DNA from: Lacinutrix sp.
GTDB taxonomy: Bacteria; Bacteroidota; Bacteroidia; Flavobacteriales; Flavobacteriaceae
NCBI RefSeq assembly: GCF_023299985.1
Contig: NZ_JALZVX010000154.1
Location: forward strand, 1-34,249
Length of the DNA: 34,249 nucleotides
Reading direction: 5' to 3'
In this document: positions 7,751 to 15,800 of the stretch, piece after piece
How the letters are laid out: each line of letters opens with the position of its first letter
Position numbering within the stretch: the stretch's first letter is position 1
Made by a program: the position numbers and the translations under genes
Notes under the pieces: generated by a model
What the model was told of the DNA's origin: nothing
Seen by the model: the letters and a program-made list of their open reading frames with translations, nothing else
The model's database searches: none

Positions 7751-8464
7751 ATGATTACAAAAAGACTTTTTAGATTTATTAAACGATATACCATTGGATT
7801 GATAATCTTTCTATTAATTGCTTTAATTGGACTTTACATATATTTTGTAAAATTAGATAAACTCGACTCTGAATTAAAAATCCCTCAAATCTCATTAGAA
7901 AATCAATTTGATGAATTGAAATCGTTTGGTGATTATAAAGGAAAAGTGCTTTTAGTAGATTTTTGGTTTCAAGGTTGTAAACCTTGTTTAAAAGAAATGA
8001 AATTCTTTCCAGAGTTACTAAAAAAATATGATTCAGAATTAGCAATAATGAGTATAAGTATTGACCCAAAAGAAACGACTGAATATATCCTTGAACAAAA
8101 ACCTGCACCTTGGAATTTTTTACTTTCTGACAATAAAAGCTGGACTTTTTATAATGTAAATGGTAGGAAAGATAGACTAATAAAAGATTTAAAAATAATT
8201 GAATATCCAACATATTTATTATTTGATAAAAATGGAGAATTAATTAGTACGCCAAGAAACGGTATTGCAGCTCTTGAAAATAAATTAGGAGGAATATTTA
8301 GTCACAACTTGATATTTAAAACTGATAGATATATAGAATTAGCGGAAAAGTTTCCTTATTTAATCATTCCATATACGATAGTAGTTTTTTTAATATTATT
8401 AATTCAACTATTAATATTTGGAGTTAAGAAATTGATTAGAAATAAAAATACACTTCAAAACTAA
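7751..8464 (+). CDS. membrane-anchored TlpA/ResA-like thioredoxin protein
   Basis: A 237-residue protein with an N-terminal membrane anchor (about residues 13-33), a thioredoxin-fold domain and a second membrane segment near the C terminus (about 203-225). The redox motif is C76-K-P-C79 within FWFQGCKPCLKEM, typical of TlpA/ResA proteins that reduce or isomerise disulfides outside the cytoplasmic membrane. The fold continues with SISIDP and a YPTYLLFDKNGE stretch containing the cis-Pro. The second membrane helix is not usual for ResA. With both ends anchored, the thioredoxin domain would face the periplasm from a hairpin-like topology. No partner is evident from neighbours. The terminator that follows starts 8 bases after the stop. 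Confidence 0.82.
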   Translation: MITKRLFRFIKRYTIGLIIFLLIALIGLYIYFVKLDKLDSELKIPQISLENQFDELKSFGDYKGKVLLVDFWFQGCKPCLKEMKFFPELLKKYDSELAIMSISIDPKETTEYILEQKPAPWNFLLSDNKSWTFYNVNGRKDRLIKDLKIIEYPTYLLFDKNGELISTPRNGIAALENKLGGIFSHNLIFKTDRYIELAEKFPYLIIPYTIVVFLILLIQLLIFGVKKLIRNKNTLQN

Positions 8465-8472
8465 TACAACAA

Positions 8473-8502
8473 AAAAAGCTTCTCATTTCTGAGAAGCTTT
8501 TT
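8473..8502. terminator. bidirectional terminator between the thioredoxin gene and tRNA-His
   Basis: Bases 8473-8485 (A5, GCTTCTCA) pair perfectly with 8490-8502 (TGAGAAGC, T5) around the loop TTTC. The A-tract and T-tract flank the stem, so it can stop the rightward thioredoxin transcript and the leftward tRNA-His transcript. It lies 7 bases from the tRNA 3' end. Confidence 0.85.
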
Positions 8503-8509
8503 GCTTTTG

Positions 8510-8584
8510 GGTGAAAGACGGGATTCGAACCCGCGACCCTCGGTACCACAAACCGATGCTCTAACCAACTGAGCTACAATCACC
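8510..8584 (-). tRNA. tRNA-His (anticodon GTG)
   Basis: The minus strand folds as a tRNA with D arm (GCTCAGTTGGTTAGAGC), anticodon stem TCGGT/ACCGA with loop TTGTGGT (anticodon GTG, His) and T arm with loop TTCGAAT. The extra G at -1 facing C73 (bases 8584 and 8510), the identity element of tRNA-His, is encoded. CCA is not fully encoded. The acceptor stem GTGATTG/CTTTCAC has two U-U mismatches, at 5-68 and 6-67, which is unusual for a functional gene. A good promoter stands 29 bases upstream. Confidence 0.9.
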
Positions 8585-8590
8585 ATTTAT

Positions 8591-8609
8591 ACGCATTTTT
8601 ATAATGCGT
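8591..8609 (-). promoter_or_regulatory. hairpin in the leader of tRNA-His
   Basis: Bases 8591-8597 (ACGCATT) pair with 8603-8609 (AATGCGT) around a 5-base loop. It lies between the promoter and the mature tRNA 5' end, so it would form in the pre-tRNA leader removed by RNase P. Confidence 0.5.
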
Positions 8610-8612
8610 TTG

Positions 8613-8642
8613 CAAATGTAAATTAATTCCTTTTTACTACAA
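8613..8642 (-). promoter_or_regulatory. promoter of tRNA-His
   Basis: On the minus strand TTG (8642-8640) is followed after exactly 19 bases by TACATTTG (8620-8613), matching the Bacteroidota primary sigma consensus TTG-N19-TAnnTTTG. Transcription would begin a few bases before the leader hairpin. Confidence 0.8.
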
Positions 8643-8680
8643 AGACTTTTATTACTATTTTGAGTAAATTTTAGTGTTTT

Positions 8681-9397
8681 TTATTTTATATCGAATAAGC
8701 TATCAACCGTTATATAACGTTCTACCGTAAAACCTTCTGCGTAATCCACTCCTACTAAGCGACCTAAGTCTTTGGCTCTATAATTAATACTATCTATAAA
8801 CGTTTTACTTGTAATTGGTGTCTCGGGCTCGTCACTTTTAATATTAAAAAATTGAGTTTGATAAGCGTCCACTGCTTTTTGTTTTATTTCCATAAAATCT
8901 GAAATATCTACTACAAAATCTGGCTCTAAGTTTTTCCATTGTATGTAGTGATATACATGCTTTGGTCTCCATTGTACTTGATTCATGCCATCAAGTTCTG
9001 TTTTTATTCTAATTAAACCACTTAAAAAACAGGCATCACTAACCAATTTACTTCCTTTTCCATGATCGATATGTCTATCATCAACAGCATTACAAAGCAC
9101 AATGTTAGGTTGGTACTTTCTAAGCATTTTTATTATTTCTAATTGATGCTTTTTATCGTTAATAAAAAAACCATCTGCAAAACCCAGATTCTCTCTAGCT
9201 GATAAACCTAAAATTTTAGCTGCATTGGCAGCTTCAGTTTTTCTGCTTTCTACAGTTCCTCTGGTACCTAATTCACCTTTTGTTAAATCTATTACGCCGA
9301 CTTTTTTACCTTCTGCAACAGCTTTTGCAATAGTTCCGCCTGCTCCTAATTCTATATCGTCTGGATGTGCGCCAAAGGCTAGTATATCTAATTTCAT
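8681..9397 (-). CDS. bshB1: bacillithiol biosynthesis deacetylase BshB1
   Basis: A 238-residue zinc-dependent LmbE/PIG-L family deacetylase. It removes the acetyl group from N-acetylglucosaminyl-malate in the second step of bacillithiol synthesis, in the cytoplasm. The zinc-binding AHPDD motif is at residues 10-14 and a second His-containing motif reads DDRHIDHGKGS. The stretches GELGTRGTVESR and ENLGFADGFF are characteristic of BshB1. The length is normal for the family. BshA and BshC are not in this window, so the pathway genes are dispersed. The gene follows rlmF on the same strand with a 50-base gap containing a small perfect hairpin. A promoter inside that gap is not obvious, so read-through from rlmF is likely. 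Confidence 0.93.
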   Translation of the reverse strand: MKLDILAFGAHPDDIELGAGGTIAKAVAEGKKVGVIDLTKGELGTRGTVESRKTEAANAAKILGLSARENLGFADGFFINDKKHQLEIIKMLRKYQPNIVLCNAVDDRHIDHGKGSKLVSDACFLSGLIRIKTELDGMNQVQWRPKHVYHYIQWKNLEPDFVVDISDFMEIKQKAVDAYQTQFFNIKSDEPETPITSKTFIDSINYRAKDLGRLVGVDYAEGFTVERYITVDSLFDIK

Positions 9398-9413
9398 TAA
9401 AATATTTATTTTG

Positions 9414-9431
9414 TTTCCGTGAAAACGGAAA
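9414..9431 (-). promoter_or_regulatory. hairpin in the rlmF-bshB1 gap
   Basis: Bases 9414-9420 (TTTCCGT) pair perfectly with 9425-9431 (ACGGAAA) around a 4-base loop. It ends 17 bases before the bshB1 start codon on the minus strand. There is no U-tract after it, so it looks more like an mRNA processing or stability element than a terminator. Confidence 0.4.
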
Positions 9432-9447
9432 TCTAATTATTTATTTT

Positions 9448-10338
9448 TTATTTAATCCAATCTTGTTGTTCAGCTATAGTTAAAAAAGTCCAAGCTACTA
9501 CTCTACTTTTCTTGTTACCTTGCGCCATCTCTATTACTTTAACTGTAGTTGCGCCTAATTTGGCTAACGACTTTTTCATAGACTTTATATTGTCTTTACT
9601 AGATACTAAGCTTGTGTACCAAAAACATTGTGTTTTAAATAAAGAACTCTCGTAAAGGTAGGTATGTAAAAATGCTTTTTCTCCTCCTTTAAAACATAAT
9701 TCGTGTGCTTGACCTGCAAAATTTCTTGTAACTGAGTCTGTAAGTTTTCCTAAACCTTTCAGTTTTCTTGTTGTGGCTTCAAATGCTTCAGCTTCGTCTT
9801 TATAAAATGGTGGATTACAAATGGATGCTGAAAATTTACTGGTTGCATTAATAACACCTTTAAAAACACTATCTGCATTTGGTTGATGCTTTAAAGTTAT
9901 AGCCTTTTTTAACTTGTTTTTAATGATTATTTTTTCCGCGTAAGCGATAGATTTTTTGTTACAATCTGTAGCTACAAATGTCCAGTTATATTCTGCGTTA
10001 CCAAGTAAAGGGTAAATACATGATGCTCCAGTTCCTACATCTAAAATAGTAATATCTTTTTTTAATTTTGAAGTATTTAAAAGATCCCAAATAAGGTGTA
10101 TATAATCTACTCTACCAGGAATTGGAGGACATAAATTAGTATCTGGGAATTGCCAAAAATCAATATTATAATGTGCCTTTAACAATGCTGTATTTAATGT
10201 TTTAACAGCTTTAGCATCTGCAAAATCGATAGTTTGTTTTTCGTATTTATTTACGAAAACAAAAGGTGTTAATTCTGGAAAAACTTCAGTTAGTTTTTTA
10301 AAATCGTAATCTTCTTTATGCTTGTTTTTTTTGTGCAA
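9448..10338 (-). CDS. rlmF: 23S rRNA (adenine(1618)-N6)-methyltransferase RlmF
   Basis: A 296-residue SAM-dependent methyltransferase that modifies A1618 of 23S rRNA. It has the family N terminus (DFKKLTEVFPELTPFV), the NLCPPIPGRVDYIHL stretch (residues 68-82), the SAM-binding glycine motif DVGTGAS at 100-106 and the adenine N6 catalytic motif NPPF at 175-178. The length matches RlmF (about 300). It starts 3 bases after the stop of the upstream PLP enzyme gene, which implies co-transcription although the functions are unrelated. Confidence 0.93.
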   Translation of the reverse strand: MHKKNKHKEDYDFKKLTEVFPELTPFVFVNKYEKQTIDFADAKAVKTLNTALLKAHYNIDFWQFPDTNLCPPIPGRVDYIHLIWDLLNTSKLKKDITILDVGTGASCIYPLLGNAEYNWTFVATDCNKKSIAYAEKIIIKNKLKKAITLKHQPNADSVFKGVINATSKFSASICNPPFYKDEAEAFEATTRKLKGLGKLTDSVTRNFAGQAHELCFKGGEKAFLHTYLYESSLFKTQCFWYTSLVSSKDNIKSMKKSLAKLGATTVKVIEMAQGNKKSRVVAWTFLTIAEQQDWIK

Positions 10339-10341
10339 ATC

Positions 10342-11490
10342 TTATAATTTATTTATGGCTTGTTGAATATCTACTTTTAAATCTTTTACTTCTTCTATGC
10401 CTACAGAAAACCTAATAAGCCCATCGCCAATTCCCATCTTATCTCTATCTTCTTGACTTAACAATGCATGAGATGTTTTTGCTGGATTTAAAACTGTACT
10501 CTCTACACCTGCTAAACTCATAGAAGCTTTAATTAAGTTTAAAGCTTTTTGAAACTTTTCAGAGTCTAATCCATCTGCTAATTCAAAAGATAACATGGCT
10601 CCAAAACCATGCATTTGCACTTTTGCTAATTTGTATTCTGGATGTGTTTTTAATCCTGGATAAAATACATTTTTAATAGCTTTATTTTTATTAAGCCATT
10701 TTGCCATTTTACCAGCATTTTTAGTTTGTTTTTTAACACGAAGTCCCATAGTTTTCATACTACGTTCTAACATCCAAACAGTAAAGTCGCTTAAACTACC
10801 TCCAAGGTTTTTAGATACATTCCAAATTCTATCCATATGCTCTTTAGAGCCTGCTATTGCTCCTGCACAAATATCACTATGTCCACCAAAATACTTGGTA
10901 GCAGAGTGCATTATTAAATCGATACCAAAATCTGCTGGATTTTGGTTTACAGGACTTGCAAACGTGTTGTCTATACTTGTAACAATAGATTTTTGTTTAG
11001 CTAAATCTGCTATAGCTTTGATATCTGTAATAGTTAGCAAAGGATTAGAAGGTGTTTCTATGTGAATTAGCTTAGTATTTGGTTTAATAGCAGCTTCAAA
11101 ATCTTCAACTTTATAACCGTCTGTAAACGTAAATTCAATATTTAGTTTTGGAAACTCTTCTCTAATAAAATTACTTGTACCACCATATAATGTATTCTGT
11201 ACTACAATATGGTCTCCTGATTTTAAAAAGGCTAAAAACATATGACTTATGGCAGCCATACCAGATCCAAATATCATTGCTGTTTCTTTATGTTCTAATG
11301 CTGCTATTTTTTTAGATAAATATTCTTGATTTGGTGTATTAAAATAACGCGGATAACGTTTAACATCAACATCTAAAAACTCGTAAGAACTTGACAAATA
11401 AATTGGCGACACTGCACCTTTAAATTGTTCGTCTTTAATTTCACCAACATGCGCACATATTGTATTTAAACCTAAACTTTTTTTACTCAT
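10342..11490 (-). CDS. trans-sulfuration family PLP enzyme (cystathionine gamma-synthase/lyase or methionine gamma-lyase type)
   Basis: A 382-residue Cys/Met metabolism PLP-dependent enzyme. The PLP-binding Lys is K199 in HSATKYFGGHSD. Other fold-type I hallmarks are FGSGMAAI (74-81), Y102 in LYGGT, D174 in SIDNTFASP and the ETPSNP stretch (145-150). These enzymes add or remove sulfur-containing side chains through a PLP-bound homoserine or cysteine substrate. The motifs do not separate synthase from lyase, so no symbol is given. It is probably the promoter-proximal gene of a leftward run with rlmF and bshB1. A link to thiol supply for bacillithiol is tempting but is inference. The 142 bases upstream are shared divergently with an orphan gene. 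Confidence 0.88.
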   Translation of the reverse strand: MSKKSLGLNTICAHVGEIKDEQFKGAVSPIYLSSSYEFLDVDVKRYPRYFNTPNQEYLSKKIAALEHKETAMIFGSGMAAISHMFLAFLKSGDHIVVQNTLYGGTSNFIREEFPKLNIEFTFTDGYKVEDFEAAIKPNTKLIHIETPSNPLLTITDIKAIADLAKQKSIVTSIDNTFASPVNQNPADFGIDLIMHSATKYFGGHSDICAGAIAGSKEHMDRIWNVSKNLGGSLSDFTVWMLERSMKTMGLRVKKQTKNAGKMAKWLNKNKAIKNVFYPGLKTHPEYKLAKVQMHGFGAMLSFELADGLDSEKFQKALNLIKASMSLAGVESTVLNPAKTSHALLSQEDRDKMGIGDGLIRFSVGIEEVKDLKVDIQQAINKL

Positions 11491-11632
11491 ACTGTAAAGA
11501 TAACAATTGTTCCATTTTATGCTTCTATACTTATATGTAAAGATTATAAAATTCTAAAAAAATGTTAAAAACCAGCGGTTTAACAAGGTGTTAACGCAAA
11601 ATATATAATCGTGTTTGTAATTTAGATGTATT

Positions 11633-12004
11633 ATGATACAGATAGAAAAAAAGGATAACGCAGCATTTATTAAACAATCAGTAAATTATTTAGAAAACTT
11701 AGGATTCGAAGATATTAAAGCTGATGTGGAAGGATATGAACATCCAAAATCTTACATTAAACAAGATGAGGATATTAAAATTACTCCAGATATTACAGCG
11801 ACACGAAAGACGAAAAAATATTACTTTGAAATTGGATTAAAAAGTGATAAGCCGTGTCTGTTAAAATCTAAATGGTGTTTTTTAGATGTATTAAGTAGAA
11901 TGAATGAGCATAGGTTTAGAGTTATTACAACACGAGGACATTATAAATTTACGAATGACATGTTAACCGATTTGAATTTAAACAAAACATTAATTAAATT
12001 GTAA
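11633..12004 (+). CDS. small uncharacterised protein, possible degenerate PD-(D/E)xK fold
   Basis: A 123-residue soluble protein with no signal or membrane segment. It has an N-terminal helix, then ITPDITATRKTKKYYFEIGLK (residues 50-70), which has the spacing and hydrophobic pattern of the core of PD-(D/E)xK nuclease-like folds: PD, basic turn, then an E-containing strand. The final motif is ExxxK rather than ExK, so it may be inactive or the likeness may be accidental. The C-terminal half is basic (HRFRVITTRGHYKF). It stands alone between divergent and convergent neighbours and has its own terminator. I do not recognise a named family. Confidence 0.7.
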   Translation: MIQIEKKDNAAFIKQSVNYLENLGFEDIKADVEGYEHPKSYIKQDEDIKITPDITATRKTKKYYFEIGLKSDKPCLLKSKWCFLDVLSRMNEHRFRVITTRGHYKFTNDMLTDLNLNKTLIKL

Positions 12005-12026
12005 TTACAATTTAATTAAATCGAAG

Positions 12027-12062
12027 CAGCGCGTGACTTTCCTCTACATGCGCTGTTTTTTT
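12027..12062 (+). terminator. terminator of the small orphan gene
   Basis: CAGCGCGTG (12027-12035) pairs with CATGCGCTG (12047-12055), one pair being G-T, followed by seven T. It is the most GC-rich hairpin in the window and stops rightward transcription just before the convergent mscL stop codon. Confidence 0.88.
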
Positions 12063-12066
12063 ATGA

Positions 12067-12516
12067 CTAAGATTGAGATTGTGCTTTTAGTAGCTTATTC
12101 TGTTCTTTCATAAGTTCTGTTAAATCTGAAAGCAGTTGAATGTCTTTTGGTGTTTTAACTGTAACATCTTTAGTGTCTTGAGATTTATCTCTTAACCTAT
12201 TCATTGCTTTTACAACAAGAAAAACGGTTAAACCAATAACTGTGAAATCTATTAAAGCTTCCAACAAAGCACCATATTGTATAGCTACTTCTTCTACTGT
12301 TACTTTTCCAGCAGTATCAAAAACGCCTTGACGAAGGATCATTTTCTTACCCTGAAGACTAATTCCATCCGTCATTAAAGATAATGGTGGCATTAATACT
12401 CTTTTCACTAACACATCAATAACTTTATTAAAGGAAGCGCCAATAATTATACCTATTGCCATATCCATCATGTTTCCCTTTACGGCAAACTCTTTAAACT
12501 CTTTTAAAAATTTCAT
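12067..12516 (-). CDS. mscL: large-conductance mechanosensitive channel MscL
   Basis: A 149-residue inner-membrane channel that opens on membrane stretch to release solutes during osmotic down-shock. The N-terminal amphipathic helix and first pore helix are typical (FKEFAVKGNMMDMAIGIIIGASFNKVID), followed by a periplasmic loop, a second membrane helix (IDFTVIGLTVFLVVKAMNRL) and a charged cytoplasmic C-terminal helix. The pentamer is the active form. The length is slightly above the usual 130-145. It lies 16 bases downstream of a 35-codon membrane gene, suggesting a shared message with two tiny membrane proteins. Confidence 0.95.
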   Translation of the reverse strand: MKFLKEFKEFAVKGNMMDMAIGIIIGASFNKVIDVLVKRVLMPPLSLMTDGISLQGKKMILRQGVFDTAGKVTVEEVAIQYGALLEALIDFTVIGLTVFLVVKAMNRLRDKSQDTKDVTVKTPKDIQLLSDLTELMKEQNKLLKAQSQS

Positions 12517-12532
12517 GTAATTGTCTTTAGTA

Positions 12533-12640
12533 TTATTCCTTGAACTTATTATTATAAATTCTAATCATTGTAAAGGCCCAAATGACAACGCATATAGTAA
12601 CAAAAATTGAGAAATATAATATGAATTTATTTGGGTCCAT
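12533..12640 (-). CDS. 35-residue single-pass membrane peptide, overlapping its upstream neighbour
   Basis: A short gene read from ATG at 12640 to TAA at 12533. The peptide begins MDPNKFILYFSIF, has one strong membrane segment (about residues 6-27) and a basic end (IRIYNNKFKE), giving an inside-positive orientation. The start codon lies inside the last codons of the 62-residue gene in another frame (14 shared bases), a layout typical of translational coupling. It ends 16 bases before mscL. The evidence is composition, topology and overlap; I know of no named family. Confidence 0.55.
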   Translation of the reverse strand: MDPNKFILYFSIFVTICVVIWAFTMIRIYNNKFKE

Positions 12641-12815
12641 TATCAACAAGTTTAAAAAAAATCAATATACCAATAATTGTTGGAGCCCATAAACCAAGAA
12701 ATATGCCATGAAGTTGGTGACCTGTTAAAAACAAATACTCAGCGATAACTATTATAATTATACAAAGAAATAATACTAAGGCATTGTGTATACCTATTTT
12801 TTTTATGTAGTTCAT
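12627..12815 (-). CDS. 62-residue two-helix membrane protein
   Basis: A small protein with two membrane segments (about residues 11-30 and 36-55) separated by a short polar turn (TGHQLHG). The N terminus is basic (NYIKKIG). No family is recognised. Its stop codon overlaps the start of the 35-codon gene, and mscL follows, so these three genes probably form one transcription unit. It might assist membrane stress responses together with MscL, but only position supports that. Confidence 0.65.
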   Translation of the reverse strand: MNYIKKIGIHNALVLFLCIIIIVIAEYLFLTGHQLHGIFLGLWAPTIIGILIFFKLVDNGPK

Positions 12816-12871
12816 TTTAAAAATAGTTAGAAAACTAAAGATAATAATTAATTGGCAAATTTTAAAATAGA

Positions 12872-15800
12872 TTATTTTTTATAGAACTTTTTGTACTTGA
12901 TATATGCAAAAAAACCAAGTAATGCTACTATTGCGCATGTTAAAGCTATAAACTGTAAACTTACTATTTGATCTCCACTTGCATAAGAATGCAAACCTGC
13001 TAGGTAAAAATTAACACCAAAATACGTCATCATTATACTTGCAAAAGCAATTATAGACATGAGGTTAAAAAACCAACGTCCACGTAATCCTGGAACTAAT
13101 CTCATATGGATTACAAAGGCATAAACCATAATACTAATTAAAGCCCAAGTTTCTTTTGGGTCCCAGCCCCAATAACGTCCCCAACTTTCGTTTGCCCATT
13201 GTCCACCAAGAAAATTACCAATGGTTAACATCACTAAACCTACGGTTAAAGCCATTTCATTAACAATTGTAAGTTCTTTTATATTTATAAGCATTCGCTT
13301 TTTGTTTTTCTCGTTGGTTAAAATCATGAGAAATAATACAACTATACCTATTATCAAACCTAAAGTAAATGGTCCATAACTAGCAACAATAACAGAAACA
13401 TGAATCATTAACCAGTAACTATTTAAAACTGGCTGTAGATTTGCTATTGCTGGATCTAACCAACTTTGGTTTGCAAAAAACAAGATTATAGCAACCATAA
13501 ACGTAGCAGATGCTATGGTTAAATTACTTTTTCTACCCAATGCTAAACCAAAAAACATAGACGACCAAGCTACATAAAGCATGGTCTCGTATGTATCTGT
13601 CCATGGTACGTGACCAGAAATATACCATCTTGCAACTAGACCAAAGGTGTGTAATAAAAATATGGCAAAGACTGTGTATTTTAAAACATTTACAGAAACG
13701 TCTATTACTCTGCTTTTATCTTTTACTATTTGAATAATTAAAAGAATAAACATAACAATACCAGCTAATGTATAGTATCTGTAAAGTTTCTTAAAAACGT
13801 CGAACTTATTATATTTAATTTCGGCTTCTATTTTATTATCTGTTAGCATAACAGCAGAACCTAATTTTTTCTGATTCTTTTTGAAAGCAGTTAAAAATTC
13901 TTCAGCTTTAGAATAATCTCCAGATATTTTTGCTTTTCCTAAACGGAAAAAATAAATATCTAAACTGTTTTTAACAAAGGAGAGATAAGCCGAATCTTTA
14001 ATTTTAGTATTGTAACCTTCCTTTTTAAATTCGTAATTAGAAATCCACTTATTATTAGCATCATCTGGAAGTGGGAATATTTTTAACGATAAACCTTCTA
14101 AAGTATTAGATAATAAATTAAAACGCTGGTTAGCCTTTAGCATTTCTTTTTGGTAACCTGTTTTAATTTCATTTTTGTTAGCTTCCTCTAAATATGGTCC
14201 CAATTTATACTGAAAATCGTCTGTAAAAAAATCTAAAAGCGTAACATACTTTTGCCTTTTTGGAACACCAATAATAGATCTAATAGAATCTGCTTGCATT
14301 GGTTTTAAGTATATAAAAGGAACGTTATACCAAAACATTGGACTTTCTTGAATACTTAAAAATACTTGATTGGCATCTAAACCTTCGTAAGTGTCTTTTT
14401 TGCTTATTTTTCTTAGTAATTCTGATGCGTATGTATGTACAGGCATCATTCTACCATCTAAATCCTGAATAACGGTTTTACTAAACGACTCTGCATGTTC
14501 TTTAGAGGCTACATTTGCTTTTAAAATAGAATCTATTTGAAACTTTGTAGGTCGTTCTCTTTTTTTATTCTCATGGTCATGACCATCACCTTCAAAATGT
14601 GCTTCAGTTGTTGGCTTTTGTTCACTGTGGTTGTGGCCATCGTCTGCGCTGTGTTGCTCTTGTGCAAAACCTGATAATGTGAAACATAATAACAACATTG
14701 TTATTATTTTTTCTTTTGTAATACCTTTTTCTTTCTTACTAATATTACCACTCACCTCTCTATTTTTATCTATTTTATTGAGTGAGCGCCTTAAATCTGC
14801 AAAGCGTGTGTTTTTATCGAAAAGTATTGCCATTAAACCAAAATAGAGTAGAAAGTAACCAATGTAAGTTAACCAAGTTCCCCAAAAATCGTGATTTACA
14901 GAAAGTATGGTACGTTGCTCCTCATTATCGAAACCTGATTGAAAAAACCTGTAACCTCGATGGTCTAAAACGTTATTCATAAAAATTTTATAATCAAAAC
15001 TTCCTTTTTCTTCGTCTAGAATTGTTACTTGACTTGAGAATGCAGAATAACTATTTTCTGTACCTGGATATTTGTCTGCAACAAAGTCGTTTAGTTTAAT
15101 ACTAAAAGGCAAATCTTTAACTTTAGATCCGAATTTTAAATCCACACCTAAACCTCCAATATCTATAGATTTCCATTGGTTATTAGTACCAAGTCCACCC
15201 AAAATATTTACTTTTTTAGTTTCACCATTTGCAGATACATTAACCACAATACCATCTTCATCACTTTTTAATAATCTAGATTTTTTTACAATACCAAAAT
15301 CACCTTGAGTCACTGGTTTTGGGAACACCATTTGCATATTACCAATTACATATCTAGAACGTAACATTAATGGTTGGATACTATCTTTTACTAGCTTACC
15401 TTCAGACATGGTTGCCATTTGAAGATATTCACCTTCAAAAGGAGAGTCTATAGTTAATCCGTTTTCACTGTCAACAATATTAATTGCACCTTTTTTAGGG
15501 CTGTTTAGCGTAAAAATAATATTATGTATTTTTTGATCTTTACCAGATTCTAAATAGTGATTATGAGGTGCTCCATCTCCTGCTTCAACTATTTTAAGGT
15601 ATAATTTTCCAGTATCGTTTGGAATAACATCCTCTTCAGCATTAGCAATAAATTTATCTAGCGTTATTGTTACAGGAATAGTATCGTAAGTAGTATTAAT
15701 ACTTAAAGTATTATTTAGTCTTTCAGAAAAATCAACCTTTTCTTCTATTCGCAATCTTTGTGCAACGTCATTTATTTTATAATCGCCATTTACTAATGCA

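Noticed and set aside
7779-8213. A 144-codon open frame opposite the thioredoxin gene
   Set aside because: The thioredoxin gene has a clear CxxC motif and membrane anchor; the antisense frame shows only low-complexity Leu/Tyr/Lys content typical of AT-rich DNA.
8473-8502. Possible half of an attachment site beside a tRNA gene
   Set aside because: Mobile elements often integrate at tRNA 3' ends, but the sequence is a perfect terminator with A and T tracts and no integrase or repeat of the tRNA end is present.
11564-11600. Repeated GTTTAAC/GTTAAC hexamers as an operator between divergent genes
   Set aside because: The two copies are imperfect and their symmetry does not hold beyond six bases; in AT-rich DNA this is weak.
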